Assembly (NCBI GenBank): GCA_021817255.1
Contig: JAKAVO010000006.1
Span: forward strand, 1-63,255
DNA length: 63,255 bases
Reading direction: 5' to 3'
Source of the DNA: Thermoplasmata archaeon
GTDB taxonomy: Archaea > Thermoplasmatota > Thermoplasmata > Thermoplasmatales > Thermoplasmataceae
Part shown: piece by piece, positions 28,512-38,229 of the stretch
How positions within the stretch are numbered: the first letter of the stretch is position 1
How the letters are laid out: the number at the start of each line of letters is the position of its first letter
Position numbers and translations under genes: made by a program
Notes under the pieces: generated by a model
The model's database searches: none
What the model was told of the DNA's origin: nothing
Seen by the model: only the letters and a program-made list of their open reading frames with translations

Positions 28512-28687
28512 CTACCCGGTCAATCAGAGTAGGATCGCATTTAAGTATGGTTCCATGGCCAGAATTATGGAAGGAGGGAATGCAAATAATATGACATTAG
28601 AAAACAAATCAGCAAATAACCGCCATTTTTCCTCACATCGCTAGAGAAAGGATCATTCAATAAATAGGAATTGTTAGTGTTTTTAGT

Positions 28688-29881
28688 TCAAATATACTCT
28701 TTTCCTATCGATTCTCTTGCAATAATCTGTTTCATTATTTCCCTTGACCCTTCTGCAAGTTGGAACGATCTGATTCCCCTGAGTGAATATTCTTCCGGGC
28801 AGTCTTTTGAATAACCAAATGCTCCCTGCCACTGGAGGGCATCATTCACCGCATCAAATCCCCATGTAGTGGAAAGGAGTTTTGCTTTTGCTATCTCCTT
28901 GCTGACCTGAAATCTCGTGAATTTATGGTACTTCTGCTCCTGGTCGTATACCCACAGTGCCCTATATCCCATATCCAGGGCAGTTTCCATTTTTGCAACG
29001 TTATCTGCAACCTGGAACTGCAACCCCTGAAATTTAGATAAAGATTTTCCAAAGGCAACTCTCTGTTTCATATACTCAATTCCCCTGTTTATGGACTCGA
29101 GTGCAGTTCCCGCACTTATGACTGAAATCAGGGCCCTGGCAAATTCAAAACCTTCGTGGATAATCTTGAAACCTTCATTTTCCTTCCCAATGACATAATG
29201 TCCAGGAACTTCGTAATCGTTTATTCTGAAAGCTCCCCAGCTTGATCCTTCTCTTCCCATTTCTTCCAAGTAAGTTATGTCGAAATTCTTTTCGGAGTAA
29301 GGAAGAAATATCAAAGATGTTCCGGAAGTGCCCGGCTTTTCCGGATCTGTTTTTGCCACTGTGACATATCCTCCTCCTATTTCCTTTATGTCTCTTACAA
29401 GGCTTATATAGCTCTTTTCTCCGTTTACAACAAAGTTATTGCCACTTTTTTTTGCAACAGTGGCCATGGATGCAACATCCGAACCGAAATTAGGCTCAGT
29501 AGATGCGATGCCTATGATTTTTTTGCCCTTTGCAACATCCGGCAAATATTCAGCTTTTAGCTTTTCACTCCCATATTTTGAAATCAGGTATGACCATGCA
29601 TTGTCTACAAGGAAAAACACTGGTATGGAAACAGTTGGATCCGCTCTTCCAATTTCTTCCGCAACTATCCCAACGGTGACTGCGTCATAACCGGGTCCTC
29701 CGTATTCCTCCGGGATGGTCATCCCCAAAATGCCAAGATCTGCCATTCCCTTGATTATTTCAGGTGGTATCTTTCTGGCCTTAATCATATCCTTTATTCT
29801 TGGTTTTATTTCCCTGTTGCAGAACTCCCTGACCGTGATCCTCAATAGTTCCTGTTCTTCTGTAAAGGTATAATCTAACAT
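28688..29881 (-). CDS. Acyl-CoA dehydrogenase
   Basis: This 397-residue flavoprotein introduces a trans double bond into acyl-CoA. It shows the usual domains: an N-terminal helical domain (FTEEQELLRITVREF), a beta domain with ASTEPNFGSDVASM and the substrate-loop region, and a C-terminal helical domain with RVAFGKSLSKFQGLQF. The presumed catalytic Glu377 lies in QLAEGSREIMK, at the usual position for medium- and short-chain enzymes. Chain-length or branched-chain specificity cannot be read here. No electron-transfer flavoprotein gene is in the window. Confidence 0.93.
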   Translation of the reverse strand: MLDYTFTEEQELLRITVREFCNREIKPRIKDMIKARKIPPEIIKGMADLGILGMTIPEEYGGPGYDAVTVGIVAEEIGRADPTVSIPVFFLVDNAWSYLISKYGSEKLKAEYLPDVAKGKKIIGIASTEPNFGSDVASMATVAKKSGNNFVVNGEKSYISLVRDIKEIGGGYVTVAKTDPEKPGTSGTSLIFLPYSEKNFDITYLEEMGREGSSWGAFRINDYEVPGHYVIGKENEGFKIIHEGFEFARALISVISAGTALESINRGIEYMKQRVAFGKSLSKFQGLQFQVADNVAKMETALDMGYRALWVYDQEQKYHKFTRFQVSKEIAKAKLLSTTWGFDAVNDALQWQGAFGYSKDCPEEYSLRGIRSFQLAEGSREIMKQIIARESIGKEYI

Positions 29882-29921
29882 TGGGAGTGTATTGTTTTAT
29901 GGATTAAAAATAAGCATGTGT

Positions 29922-30863
29922 TTAAATGCTTTCAAAATTTATTTTAGACTTCGATGGATCTTTTGCAAGAAGCGATACCCTGCTCTCCATTCTCTCAGCT
30001 GTAACTTCGTATCCTATCTTTTCACCAAGTTTTATGGTAAAATCCATTATGTCGTTATGGGAAGGCATATTGTCTATTGATAGCCTTGCTATTGACTGCC
30101 CGACATGGACATATCCCTTTGATTCAATGAAATCTGCCTGTGCTATGCTGTCCATTTTTGCATATTCATCTATAAACGGCATGTTGAAATCCTTAACAAG
30201 CGTGTGCCTGATTACTTTTCTTGTATCCAGGGATGGCATCAATTCAAGAGTTCGCTGAAAATTTTCCCAGGCGTTTCCCATTGCAGGGTTTAGAAGTTCA
30301 TTAAACGTCTTCTTATCAGGGCCTGCTGTAGTCACATAAAGCTGTGTCGGAAGAGGATCAAGCTTTTCCAGCACCATTGGAAGTGTTCCGTTGGTTACAA
30401 GAAAAGTCGACATCCCTCTTTTGTGTGCAAGAGCTATGAACTCTCCAAGCCTAGTGTAAAGAGTGGGTTCGCCTGTCAGGGAAATAGCGATGTGTTTCGG
30501 GTTGGATGCCTCTTTCCATTTCTCATCGCTCACTTTTGGATTCCCTTTGAATCCAGAGATAAGCTTCAGGTGGGCCTTTATGCTTTCATCCAGAATAAAT
30601 TCCGGATCATCTTCATCACCAATATGCATGCTGTCAAACCCGTTGAATCTCCAGCAGAAAGAGCAGTTTTCTGTACAGGAATTCAGTGCCGGGGTCATCT
30701 GTATGCATTGATGTGAATTTATTCCATAAAATGTCCCCTTATAGCAGGATGCTCCACCGGTCATTTCGCTTTTGGTCCAGTGGCAAACCTTAACAGCTGA
30801 GTGTTTTCCCACCAGCCCGTAATGTTGTTTCTTGTAGACCTGCGCATATTTGTTCTGTATCAC
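29922..30863 (-). CDS. taw1: tRNA 4-demethylwyosine synthase Taw1 (radical SAM)
   Basis: Taw1 condenses N1-methylguanosine-37 of tRNA-Phe with pyruvate to make the tricyclic base imG-14. The 313-residue protein has the radical SAM cysteines Cys63, Cys67 and Cys70 in CTENCSFCW, and the separate Cys27, Cys40 and Cys53 that bind the second iron-sulfur cluster in known Taw1 enzymes, nearly the same numbering as in Methanocaldococcus. The start is GTG at 30863, about 25 bases after CTTATATAC on the minus strand, giving a leaderless message divergent from pyrophosphatase. Confidence 0.93.
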   Translation of the reverse strand: MIQNKYAQVYKKQHYGLVGKHSAVKVCHWTKSEMTGGASCYKGTFYGINSHQCIQMTPALNSCTENCSFCWRFNGFDSMHIGDEDDPEFILDESIKAHLKLISGFKGNPKVSDEKWKEASNPKHIAISLTGEPTLYTRLGEFIALAHKRGMSTFLVTNGTLPMVLEKLDPLPTQLYVTTAGPDKKTFNELLNPAMGNAWENFQRTLELMPSLDTRKVIRHTLVKDFNMPFIDEYAKMDSIAQADFIESKGYVHVGQSIARLSIDNMPSHNDIMDFTIKLGEKIGYEVTAERMESRVSLLAKDPSKSKINFESI

Positions 30864-30994
30864 AGTGAAGAAAAGGTTATCGGTGTATATAAGTGTTCAT
30901 AGAAGTTTTGCAGATTTTCTTCATAGTGGCAGATGCTGCAGGCATCCAAAATACATTTATGATAAAATTATTAAGAAGGATGCAATCATTATTT

Positions 30995-31543
30995 ATGTCA
31001 AATAACAGTCTATGGATCACAACGCCTCCAGGCGATGATGCACCTGCAGAGTTTAATGCAGTGATCGAAACACCAAAGGGAAGCAGGAATAAGTACGAGG
31101 TAAATAAGGAAGGCCCAGGGATCCTCCTTGACAGGGTTTTGCACTCATCAGTGATGTACCCCGCAGACTACGGTTTTGTCCCAAGGACCTATTATGATGA
31201 TGGAGATCCAATAGATGTTATAGTCTTAACCAGTTTTCCCTTATACCCTGGCACCATCGTCAAGGTAAGGCCCGTAGGGGTAATGCACATGATAGACGGA
31301 GGGGAAAGGGACGACAAGATCATAGGCGTAGCATCCAAAGATCCATCGTTTAACAACATCAAGGACATTAAGGATGTAAACCCCCATCTTCTTAAAGAGA
31401 TCAAGAACTTTTTTGAGACTTATAAGATCCTTGAAGGGAAAAAGACGGTTGTATCAGATTATGGTGATATGGAAGAGGCAAAGAAGCAGGTTGAAAATTC
31501 CATGAAAAGCTTCAATGATAAATTCAGCAATGAATTTGATTAA
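30995..31543 (+). CDS. ppa: Inorganic pyrophosphatase (family I)
   Basis: The soluble enzyme hydrolyses pyrophosphate and pulls biosynthetic reactions forward. The 182-residue product has the family I core: a conserved PADYGFVPRTYYDDGDPIDV segment with the metal-binding aspartates, and GERDDKIIGV. I chose ATG 30995, since the protein then starts a few residues before the conserved domain and a TATA-like AAAATTATTAA lies about 27 bases upstream; a longer frame from 30893 crosses this promoter. Confidence 0.95.
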   Translation: MSNNSLWITTPPGDDAPAEFNAVIETPKGSRNKYEVNKEGPGILLDRVLHSSVMYPADYGFVPRTYYDDGDPIDVIVLTSFPLYPGTIVKVRPVGVMHMIDGGERDDKIIGVASKDPSFNNIKDIKDVNPHLLKEIKNFFETYKILEGKKTVVSDYGDMEEAKKQVENSMKSFNDKFSNEFD

Positions 31544-31602
31544 CCGTTTCCACTTTAATGCCATAAAATATCTCAACTCAATTTTATAAAAATTTATAAA
31601 AT

Positions 31603-34449
31603 TCACATAGAATTGATCATGAATCCCAACTCGGAATATGAAAAAGAACTGATCTTTATTTTTTCCTCAGCATTCACTATTTTTTCTTCATTATGATGGC
31701 ATGTGAAAGAAAACATGTTAAATTCAGTAAAATTATTCTCAGTCCCGCCGGGTTTAGCCAATTCGTTATAGAAACTGCTTCCGAATATGTTGGCATAGTG
31801 GGATTTGATTGTGTAATTGTATTTTAAGAGTGTGAGCCCCGTCACTTCTAAGGTTTCACTTCCGCAACTGTAATTGTGGAAAAGTTTCAGATCCTGGCAA
31901 ATTCTCTGATTTTCAGTCAGGGAGAGATACGCACTCCCGGTATTGCTTTCTGAGGTGGGGATTCCTTTTTTTATCTTCATCCCGGTCAACCTTGAGCTTA
32001 AGGAAATGCCAGTATTGTTATTCGAAATGCATAATGGCAATCCACCTGCGCCGATTTTATCGCCATTTCCTGTGGAAAGAACCATTCCGTCTTCCAAAAT
32101 CGAACCGCCAGTATGCCCAAATCCGTTGGTTCCGGTTGAAAATATTGATCCCTTTCCCACCATTCTTTGAGTTTCTATTTTACTAAAATTATTCGAGACC
32201 ACATCTTTGCTCCTGTAGCCTATGGAATAAATAAATGTCTGGTTTGTGGCCCTGATCAAACAGGGGCTCACTGCATAATATGGAGTTATTATTGAATTTC
32301 TTGTATTATTCTTAGATTTAGATACCATGTCGGAAGGGATTTCATGAATGTAATTGTCATATCCTCCCATTGTTGCAAACCCCCATCCTATGTGCCCTGA
32401 ATAAAAAGATGTTCCATTTTCATTAACATCCTGGGCAAAGAGAAAATATTTGCCTGGAACAAGTTTGCGGTCCTGATTTCCTGTTGAATTGGCATTGAAG
32501 TGAACATTATAAAATCCGGATGAATCGACAACAACAATTCTTGACATTTTAAAATATTTTGATCCATTTTCCAGGTTATATAGGGATACTTTCACATAAC
32601 CAGGGTGATCATTTGATGGAACCTGAAAGTTAAAAAAATACATCGAAACATAGTTAAAATTCTCAACATTTGATACCTTTACGCACTGAATTCCCTTATC
32701 GGAAATGCCTGTATTGGCAGGAAGCCCCTCTGCAGGGTTCAGGAAAGTTATATTCAGCGAATTGTAACCTCCATGTATTGAAATGAAGCCGTCTAAAATG
32801 CCAGGCATTAAATTTCCAGAGCTTTGTATGCAAAATGAATACTGGAAACTGCAGAAGTCATTAATTGCATACTCATTATTTTTAATAACGTAACTCTTTT
32901 CTCCTATAGTAATGTTCCACCCCTTCCCTGCCAATTCTTTTTTGCTCAGGCCCTTTTCGTGCACATGCAATACACAGGAGCCAGAGGTGCCTGTAAACCC
33001 TACAGCAAAGTAAATGTGCTGGGATAGCCCGTTTAGGTGGTCTGAAGTTATGTTGAAACAATTATACGAGTTTTCGCCTGTAACATTGCAAGCAGCACCT
33101 GCATTAAATCCATATGAGTTTTGAACCCCAATGTCAAAGGGTTGATTGCATGCAGTTGCAATGAATTCGTTTGGGCCATATCCATAACCCCTGCTTTCAT
33201 TATTATATCGCATTCCAAACACTTCTGAATGGGCTTTTGACGATTGGGCGCTCTCATTTACGGATTCCCAGAAATTCAGGTAGTAAGTTCTTACATATGG
33301 GCGCTGTGTGCCAAGGCAAATACAGTTTTTTAAATCCAATTTCTCCAAAGTGTTCCCATTAGAATAAGCACTTCCACTTTCATTCTGTTTGAGATTTTTA
33401 ACAACTCCGGAGCCGGATAGGCCTGATCCCCACATGCTCTTTCCTATATTTACATAGAGGGATGAGTTTCCCTGAAAGAACTGGTTTCTGTATTCAAGGT
33501 TAGGCTGAAGCATGAATTCAATATAATTTGCAGGCTCGAATGCACATTGGACCGTGAACTGTTGCGAGGCCATGGGGTAATAAATAGTGCTCCCGATCTT
33601 CTCTGCCCCAGAATTTCCTAACCAGTCATTAAGGCATACGCTTTTGTTTTTTATGACGGAATTCCCTGTTCTATTTCCATATGCAGGGGTAATGTGGTTA
33701 AGGTTGACCGGGTTAGCAAATGCCCCTTCGCCAAAATTTGCTGCAACAAGGGATTTATTTGCATTGCAGTTGAAATTGACCGTAATTGACGTTGAGGAAC
33801 TATTTAACAGAACAACACCCCGTTTGGGATTGGGTTCAAGCCTCTGGCTGTCTGAACCCACCCTGTAAGAATACTTCCCTCTGGGGAGGCAAAAACTCAG
33901 AACTTTTGACGATGTGGATGTAAGGGGGCTGGAAGCTTTTGAGATGCCATTTATTTTCACCTTCCAGTATTTGCCACTGTTCAACCCGGATTCCATGAAG
34001 TCCAGTTTGTATTGATTTAAGCCTGAAACCTCTTTATTATTCATAATATTCCCTGTACTGGAGTTTGCACATGAAATCACAGAATTCCTGTTTTTGTGAA
34101 TCTGGTTTGAATAGTTTACCATGAGCGAGTAGGAAAGTGAAGCATTGAAATTGCTGTTATAGAAAACGTCTGTGCCTTTTGCCGGTATGAAAGGCGGTGT
34201 GCCCGCAATGCCCATAGGCACATTCTCTGATATGCTGTTTCCTATCCCAAGATCAGGATTCAGCATTTTTGCATCTAGCGAGATAAGGGAAGACTGGGTA
34301 CCCATTTGATAATTCATTTCGTTGTTGGTGGCAGTGCTTGGAACATACCAGAGTATGAAACTGGCCAGAAGGACGCTGACTATGGCAAACAGGAGAATAG
34401 CTCCGATTATTTCGCTGACTGCTTTCTCTTCCTGTGAAGGGATTCTCAT
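31603..34449 (-). CDS. Giant type IV pilin-like surface protein, copy A
   Basis: The 948-residue protein starts MRIPSQEEKAVSEIIGAILL, the archaeal type IV pilin N-terminal pattern (charged leader, then VSEIIG and a long hydrophobic helix), followed by LWYVPST and a roughly 900-residue beta-rich, Asn/Ser/Gly-rich region with many NxS/T sequons. At residues near 145 there is a FMESGLNSGKYWKVK domain, and near 505 a related GLSKKELAGKGWNIT. Motifs GYGPNEF, ISDKGIQ and WGFATMGGYDNY are shared with copy B. Usual archaeal pilins are 100-200 residues, so this is far larger. The start at 34449 is preceded by a TATA-like TTATTTAG. Function is unknown. Confidence 0.7.
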   Translation of the reverse strand: MRIPSQEEKAVSEIIGAILLFAIVSVLLASFILWYVPSTATNNEMNYQMGTQSSLISLDAKMLNPDLGIGNSISENVPMGIAGTPPFIPAKGTDVFYNSNFNASLSYSLMVNYSNQIHKNRNSVISCANSSTGNIMNNKEVSGLNQYKLDFMESGLNSGKYWKVKINGISKASSPLTSTSSKVLSFCLPRGKYSYRVGSDSQRLEPNPKRGVVLLNSSSTSITVNFNCNANKSLVAANFGEGAFANPVNLNHITPAYGNRTGNSVIKNKSVCLNDWLGNSGAEKIGSTIYYPMASQQFTVQCAFEPANYIEFMLQPNLEYRNQFFQGNSSLYVNIGKSMWGSGLSGSGVVKNLKQNESGSAYSNGNTLEKLDLKNCICLGTQRPYVRTYYLNFWESVNESAQSSKAHSEVFGMRYNNESRGYGYGPNEFIATACNQPFDIGVQNSYGFNAGAACNVTGENSYNCFNITSDHLNGLSQHIYFAVGFTGTSGSCVLHVHEKGLSKKELAGKGWNITIGEKSYVIKNNEYAINDFCSFQYSFCIQSSGNLMPGILDGFISIHGGYNSLNITFLNPAEGLPANTGISDKGIQCVKVSNVENFNYVSMYFFNFQVPSNDHPGYVKVSLYNLENGSKYFKMSRIVVVDSSGFYNVHFNANSTGNQDRKLVPGKYFLFAQDVNENGTSFYSGHIGWGFATMGGYDNYIHEIPSDMVSKSKNNTRNSIITPYYAVSPCLIRATNQTFIYSIGYRSKDVVSNNFSKIETQRMVGKGSIFSTGTNGFGHTGGSILEDGMVLSTGNGDKIGAGGLPLCISNNNTGISLSSRLTGMKIKKGIPTSESNTGSAYLSLTENQRICQDLKLFHNYSCGSETLEVTGLTLLKYNYTIKSHYANIFGSSFYNELAKPGGTENNFTEFNMFSFTCHHNEEKIVNAEEKIKISSFSYSELGFMINSM

Positions 34450-34677
34450 AAACTGGTCATAGCATTCTAAATAAAATAACAGTTTTAATATACAAAAAAT
34501 GCACAATGCGTGAATTGAAAACCGGATTCATCGCTTCTTAAGCGACATCATGAAGGATGAGGGTATGAAAAGTGGGGGAGGCCTGATTTTCGGGAATCAG
34601 TGTATATCTTGCCGGAATAGCTTTTTAAAAAAATATCTCATCTTTCTGGCATATTCCTGCGACCATATAGGATCCGG

Positions 34678-37572
34678 TCAGATTGAATTGATATTATAAA
34701 GCACGCTTGCAAGATTTGCTGAGTACAGATAAACGTGATCTTTAAGCATAGACACTTTTTCTGTATTTCCGGTTAGTGCAAAGTTAAAATCATTGAAAAG
34801 GCTGAAACTTTTGTATGAGCCAGTGCCGAGAAGTTCAGTAAACAAAGTATTTGCCCAATATTTTGCGAATGTTGAATTAATAGTATAACTATATTGAACC
34901 AGCTTTATGTTGTTCACTTTGCCCAGAGTGTTGTTAAACACATAACTATTTCCAGCCGTGTAATTTACATGAGAAGATTTTGCCATAATCATAGAAACAA
35001 TTGTGCTGCCCGTGCCGCTAACAGACGTAGACACACCCTTCGATATTGACATTGTATAAGCAATAGAACTAAGGGATATGCCTTTGGAAGAATTTACAAT
35101 CCTAATTGGAAGTGGATTAACTGTAATATAAGTCACTCCTTTCCCAGCTGTTAAAACTATGCCATTTTGCAAAACTTCTGTTTCCGAAAGAGTAAACTGT
35201 GTAGCGCCTTCAGAGTTTATGGAACCATAGATGTGTGTAATCCCATTTACCTTATAGGTCACATTTTCATTGGAAATTTTAACATTATAATATCCTATCT
35301 GATACATGTAAGACTGGTTTGTGACTCCAACCACATTTGGAGAATTGGCATTATACGGAGTTACAGTGGACGAAGTATTTGAATTTATATTCCCACTCAG
35401 ATAGTCTGAGGTTACTCTATCAAGATAATTGTCATATCCTCCCATTGTTGCAAAACCCCATCCTATGGCCCCAGACAGGCTTCTATTTCCCTCCTTATTC
35501 ACATCAGTAAGGCTAATGCTATATGGGCCGGGCTTAAACAAAAAAGAGCTGTTTTTCCCTGAAGATGAAGTTAGAAATATCTGTTTCCATCCTGTTTGCT
35601 TCACTGACACATTTTTACTGACTATAAGGTCTGGCTTTAGGCGTGACGGCATGTTATATGTTATATTTATTCTGACATTGTCTGTTATTTTATGCCCAGT
35701 TTCGCTGCCAGGAGGAATTGTGAAATTATACAGGTAGAGAGAAACATAGTTAACCTTCATGGTTTTTGCCAAAGTAAAATTCTGGATGCCCTTATCTGAA
35801 ATTGCCCAGTAACTTGGCAGCGAGCCTATTGGCTCAAAATAACTTATATTTATATATGTAGTTTTTGAAGGCAAGACAGACACAAAGCCACTCTCGGGGT
35901 TTGGAGTGTATTTTCCCACATCACTGACTGTATAATTATATTGAGCATATGATAGATTTCCAATACACTTAGATACTGTATTTGACGATATACTGTACTC
36001 AGTTTTTCCAACTGAAAATTTCCAGTTTGAGCTACTACTGGGCAAACCGGATTGCTGAACTATTAGTTTGCCTGCATGCGTTGTTGTCGGGATATTGTAA
36101 CCTAAAAGGAAAAAGTACGGGGTCGAACAGGGGTAAAGTTGTTCTGATTTAATATTAAAGTCAGTATATTCTAAATTATTACTACTTCCCGAATATGTAG
36201 AAGTAATATCGGCTGTTGCCTGATAATGGAAAGCCGTTCCCGTGTTTGACTGTAGAGTTGGGGTTGTAATTGTGCCTAAAAATTCATTTGGGCCGTATCC
36301 ATAACCTAAAGTCTTATTTTTAAAGCATAAATAGGGAGTTGGTAGTTTAGAAGGAGAATTTCCAGGAAAATTTTTACTTTCATCTACTGCCTCAAAAACG
36401 TTAATGTAATACGTTGTGTTGCCCTTTTTATTAAGAACAATAGATGTACCTCCTGATGGGTTCTTTAGTGTCAAGTTTTTAAGGCAAGAGTTTTTAGTAA
36501 ATTGACTAGAACCCAAGGTATGGGTTATATTAGTGAAATTAAATGCGATAGGTGCCCCTGTGGAAAATGGAGTATGGGATATCTCAACAAAAAGATTGGA
36601 TACTCCCTGGTACACCTGTTGGTTGTAATTAATGTCTGGTTCCAAGTAGAATTCAACATAACTTACCGGAGTGTTTGCCTGGTAAACAAAAAATTGCTGA
36701 GATGCAAGTGGGAAATACCTTTCATTATTATGAGATAGCGATGTGTTGTTTAGCCAATAATTTAAATGCATAATGTCGGGATTTTTGTTATTTGGGGCTG
36801 CACTTATAAAATTCGCTGTGTTTATTCCATTCACATAGTTGGTTGGCCCACATGCGGCTGCTACAACGCTCCTTTGCAGGTTATTTGAACTGGAAAATTG
36901 CACAGGAATAGTTGTTTCCTGATTCAATATTTTTACAGTCCCTGCTGCCGGGCTTGGAAACTCTGACTTGCTATTTGTAATAATGGTATAACTATACGTA
37001 CCCCTTGAAAGGCTGAAAGAAATAGTATCTGCATATTGTGAACCAACTGGACTTCCAGACTTCTGTGTGCCACCTACCGTAACTGTCCAGTAATATCCAG
37101 CGGGCAGTCCCGTTTCCTGAAAATTAACAGCAAATTTAAATTGCTGGTCAACGTAGTTATTGTTTTCTATATTGCTGGAGGTAGCGTTTGCACACGCTGC
37201 TACTGTCACGTTCTTTTTGGTCACTACATTTGTGTAATTTACATTCATTCCGTATTTGAGTGTTCCGTTAAAATTGTTTGAATAATATAAATTTGTACTC
37301 TGTGATGGGGTAAATGGCGGTGTGCCACTAATGCCTAATGGGAAACTCTGTGACAGCCCACTGCCTGGTGTTACTGATGGATTCAGCATTTTTGAGTCAA
37401 GAGAGGAAAAGGCGCTCTGAGTAGATCCCTGGTATGAAATATCGTTATTTGTACCGGTGCTCGGCACGTACCATAAAATAAAACTTGTCAATAAAACAGA
37501 TGCTATAGCAAACAATAGAATTGCCCCGATTATCTCACTCACTCCTTTATCTTCTCTTATCACGGGCTTCAT
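34678..37572 (-). CDS. Giant type IV pilin-like surface protein, copy B
   Basis: This 964-residue protein is a tandem paralogue of copy A, with the same order of parts: MKPVIREDKGVSEIIGAILL leader and hydrophobic helix, LWYVPSTGTNN, a FQETGLPAGYYWTV domain near residue 155, a second GLPSSSSNWKFSV near 535, and the shared GYGPNEF, ISDKGIQ and WGFATMGGYDNY blocks. It is richer in Thr and Ser than copy A. A prepilin peptidase would cut after the DKG of the leader if it behaves like a pilin; no peptidase or assembly ATPase gene lies in this window. ATG 37572 begins the leader; an upstream frame extension to 37614 is not pilin-like. Confidence 0.7.
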   Translation of the reverse strand: MKPVIREDKGVSEIIGAILLFAIASVLLTSFILWYVPSTGTNNDISYQGSTQSAFSSLDSKMLNPSVTPGSGLSQSFPLGISGTPPFTPSQSTNLYYSNNFNGTLKYGMNVNYTNVVTKKNVTVAACANATSSNIENNNYVDQQFKFAVNFQETGLPAGYYWTVTVGGTQKSGSPVGSQYADTISFSLSRGTYSYTIITNSKSEFPSPAAGTVKILNQETTIPVQFSSSNNLQRSVVAAACGPTNYVNGINTANFISAAPNNKNPDIMHLNYWLNNTSLSHNNERYFPLASQQFFVYQANTPVSYVEFYLEPDINYNQQVYQGVSNLFVEISHTPFSTGAPIAFNFTNITHTLGSSQFTKNSCLKNLTLKNPSGGTSIVLNKKGNTTYYINVFEAVDESKNFPGNSPSKLPTPYLCFKNKTLGYGYGPNEFLGTITTPTLQSNTGTAFHYQATADITSTYSGSSNNLEYTDFNIKSEQLYPCSTPYFFLLGYNIPTTTHAGKLIVQQSGLPSSSSNWKFSVGKTEYSISSNTVSKCIGNLSYAQYNYTVSDVGKYTPNPESGFVSVLPSKTTYINISYFEPIGSLPSYWAISDKGIQNFTLAKTMKVNYVSLYLYNFTIPPGSETGHKITDNVRINITYNMPSRLKPDLIVSKNVSVKQTGWKQIFLTSSSGKNSSFLFKPGPYSISLTDVNKEGNRSLSGAIGWGFATMGGYDNYLDRVTSDYLSGNINSNTSSTVTPYNANSPNVVGVTNQSYMYQIGYYNVKISNENVTYKVNGITHIYGSINSEGATQFTLSETEVLQNGIVLTAGKGVTYITVNPLPIRIVNSSKGISLSSIAYTMSISKGVSTSVSGTGSTIVSMIMAKSSHVNYTAGNSYVFNNTLGKVNNIKLVQYSYTINSTFAKYWANTLFTELLGTGSYKSFSLFNDFNFALTGNTEKVSMLKDHVYLYSANLASVLYNINSI

Positions 37573-37861
37573 ATAGAATAATTGTAATTCATTTAGTTTT
37601 AAAAACGTTTGCATTTATAAATTTTACCAAATTGTAGGCATTCTTTGGGGAAGTATATTATGAGATTTGCCAAAAATGCTGTTTTTGCCAGTTTAGCGAT
37701 CTACAAAATTAAGCGTTGAACTTTAAAGAATCAGTCAAAACGTAGTTATTGGGTAGATTTTTTTATCCAATTGCTTTTTATCTGTCTATATTAAAATGAA
37801 ATAAGATTTATACCTTTGAATTCATCGGTGTTTTACGTTAAGCGAAGAAAAATTTAAAGAA

Positions 37862-38065
37862 TTGACGCCATCATCAAGACTTATTTTAATTACCTTGAAG
37901 GGCATAAAAATAGCAGATGTAAAGACACTTATGAAGGAAACAGGGCTCTCGAAGAGGGCTCTGATGGGCTCGTTGAAGCACCTAAGGGAAGAATCACTTA
38001 TCAGTGTTAAAACATGCCTCAGTGACACTAGGAGAAGATTTTACTGTTTTGTTCAAGACGACTAA
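37862..38065 (+). CDS. Small winged-helix DNA-binding protein
   Basis: The 67-residue product reads as one winged helix-turn-helix: a first helix (SRLILITLKG), the recognition unit KTLMKETGLSKRALMGSLKHLREESLI and a short wing (SVKTCLSDTRRRFYCF). It resembles ArsR/MarR-type archaeal regulators cut to the bare domain. The frame begins with TTG at 37862 and stays open for 14 codons upstream without a better start. Codon and neighbourhood suggest it belongs to the accessory patch. Its targets are unknown. Confidence 0.5.
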   Translation: MTPSSRLILITLKGIKIADVKTLMKETGLSKRALMGSLKHLREESLISVKTCLSDTRRRFYCFVQDD

Positions 38066-38229
38066 AATTCCAAGCCAGAAAGGTTTAACTGCTAAATTCT
38101 GAAAGCTCGGCTTTCAACATGTTTTACTTTTTTCCAACAAAAAAAATCGGTTAAATTAATTGTACTTCTATGGCACCGTTGTCATACCATAACCATATAA
38201 CTCCCAAAATCGGATGACGTTGAGAGGAA

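Noticed and set aside
28512-28687. A vapC toxin downstream of the antitoxin
   Set aside because: All three frames contain stops within a few codons and no PIN motif is visible.
34532-34545. Short palindrome (CGCTT-CTT-AAGCG-like) between the two giant genes
   Set aside because: A 5-bp stem is expected by chance and no T-run follows.
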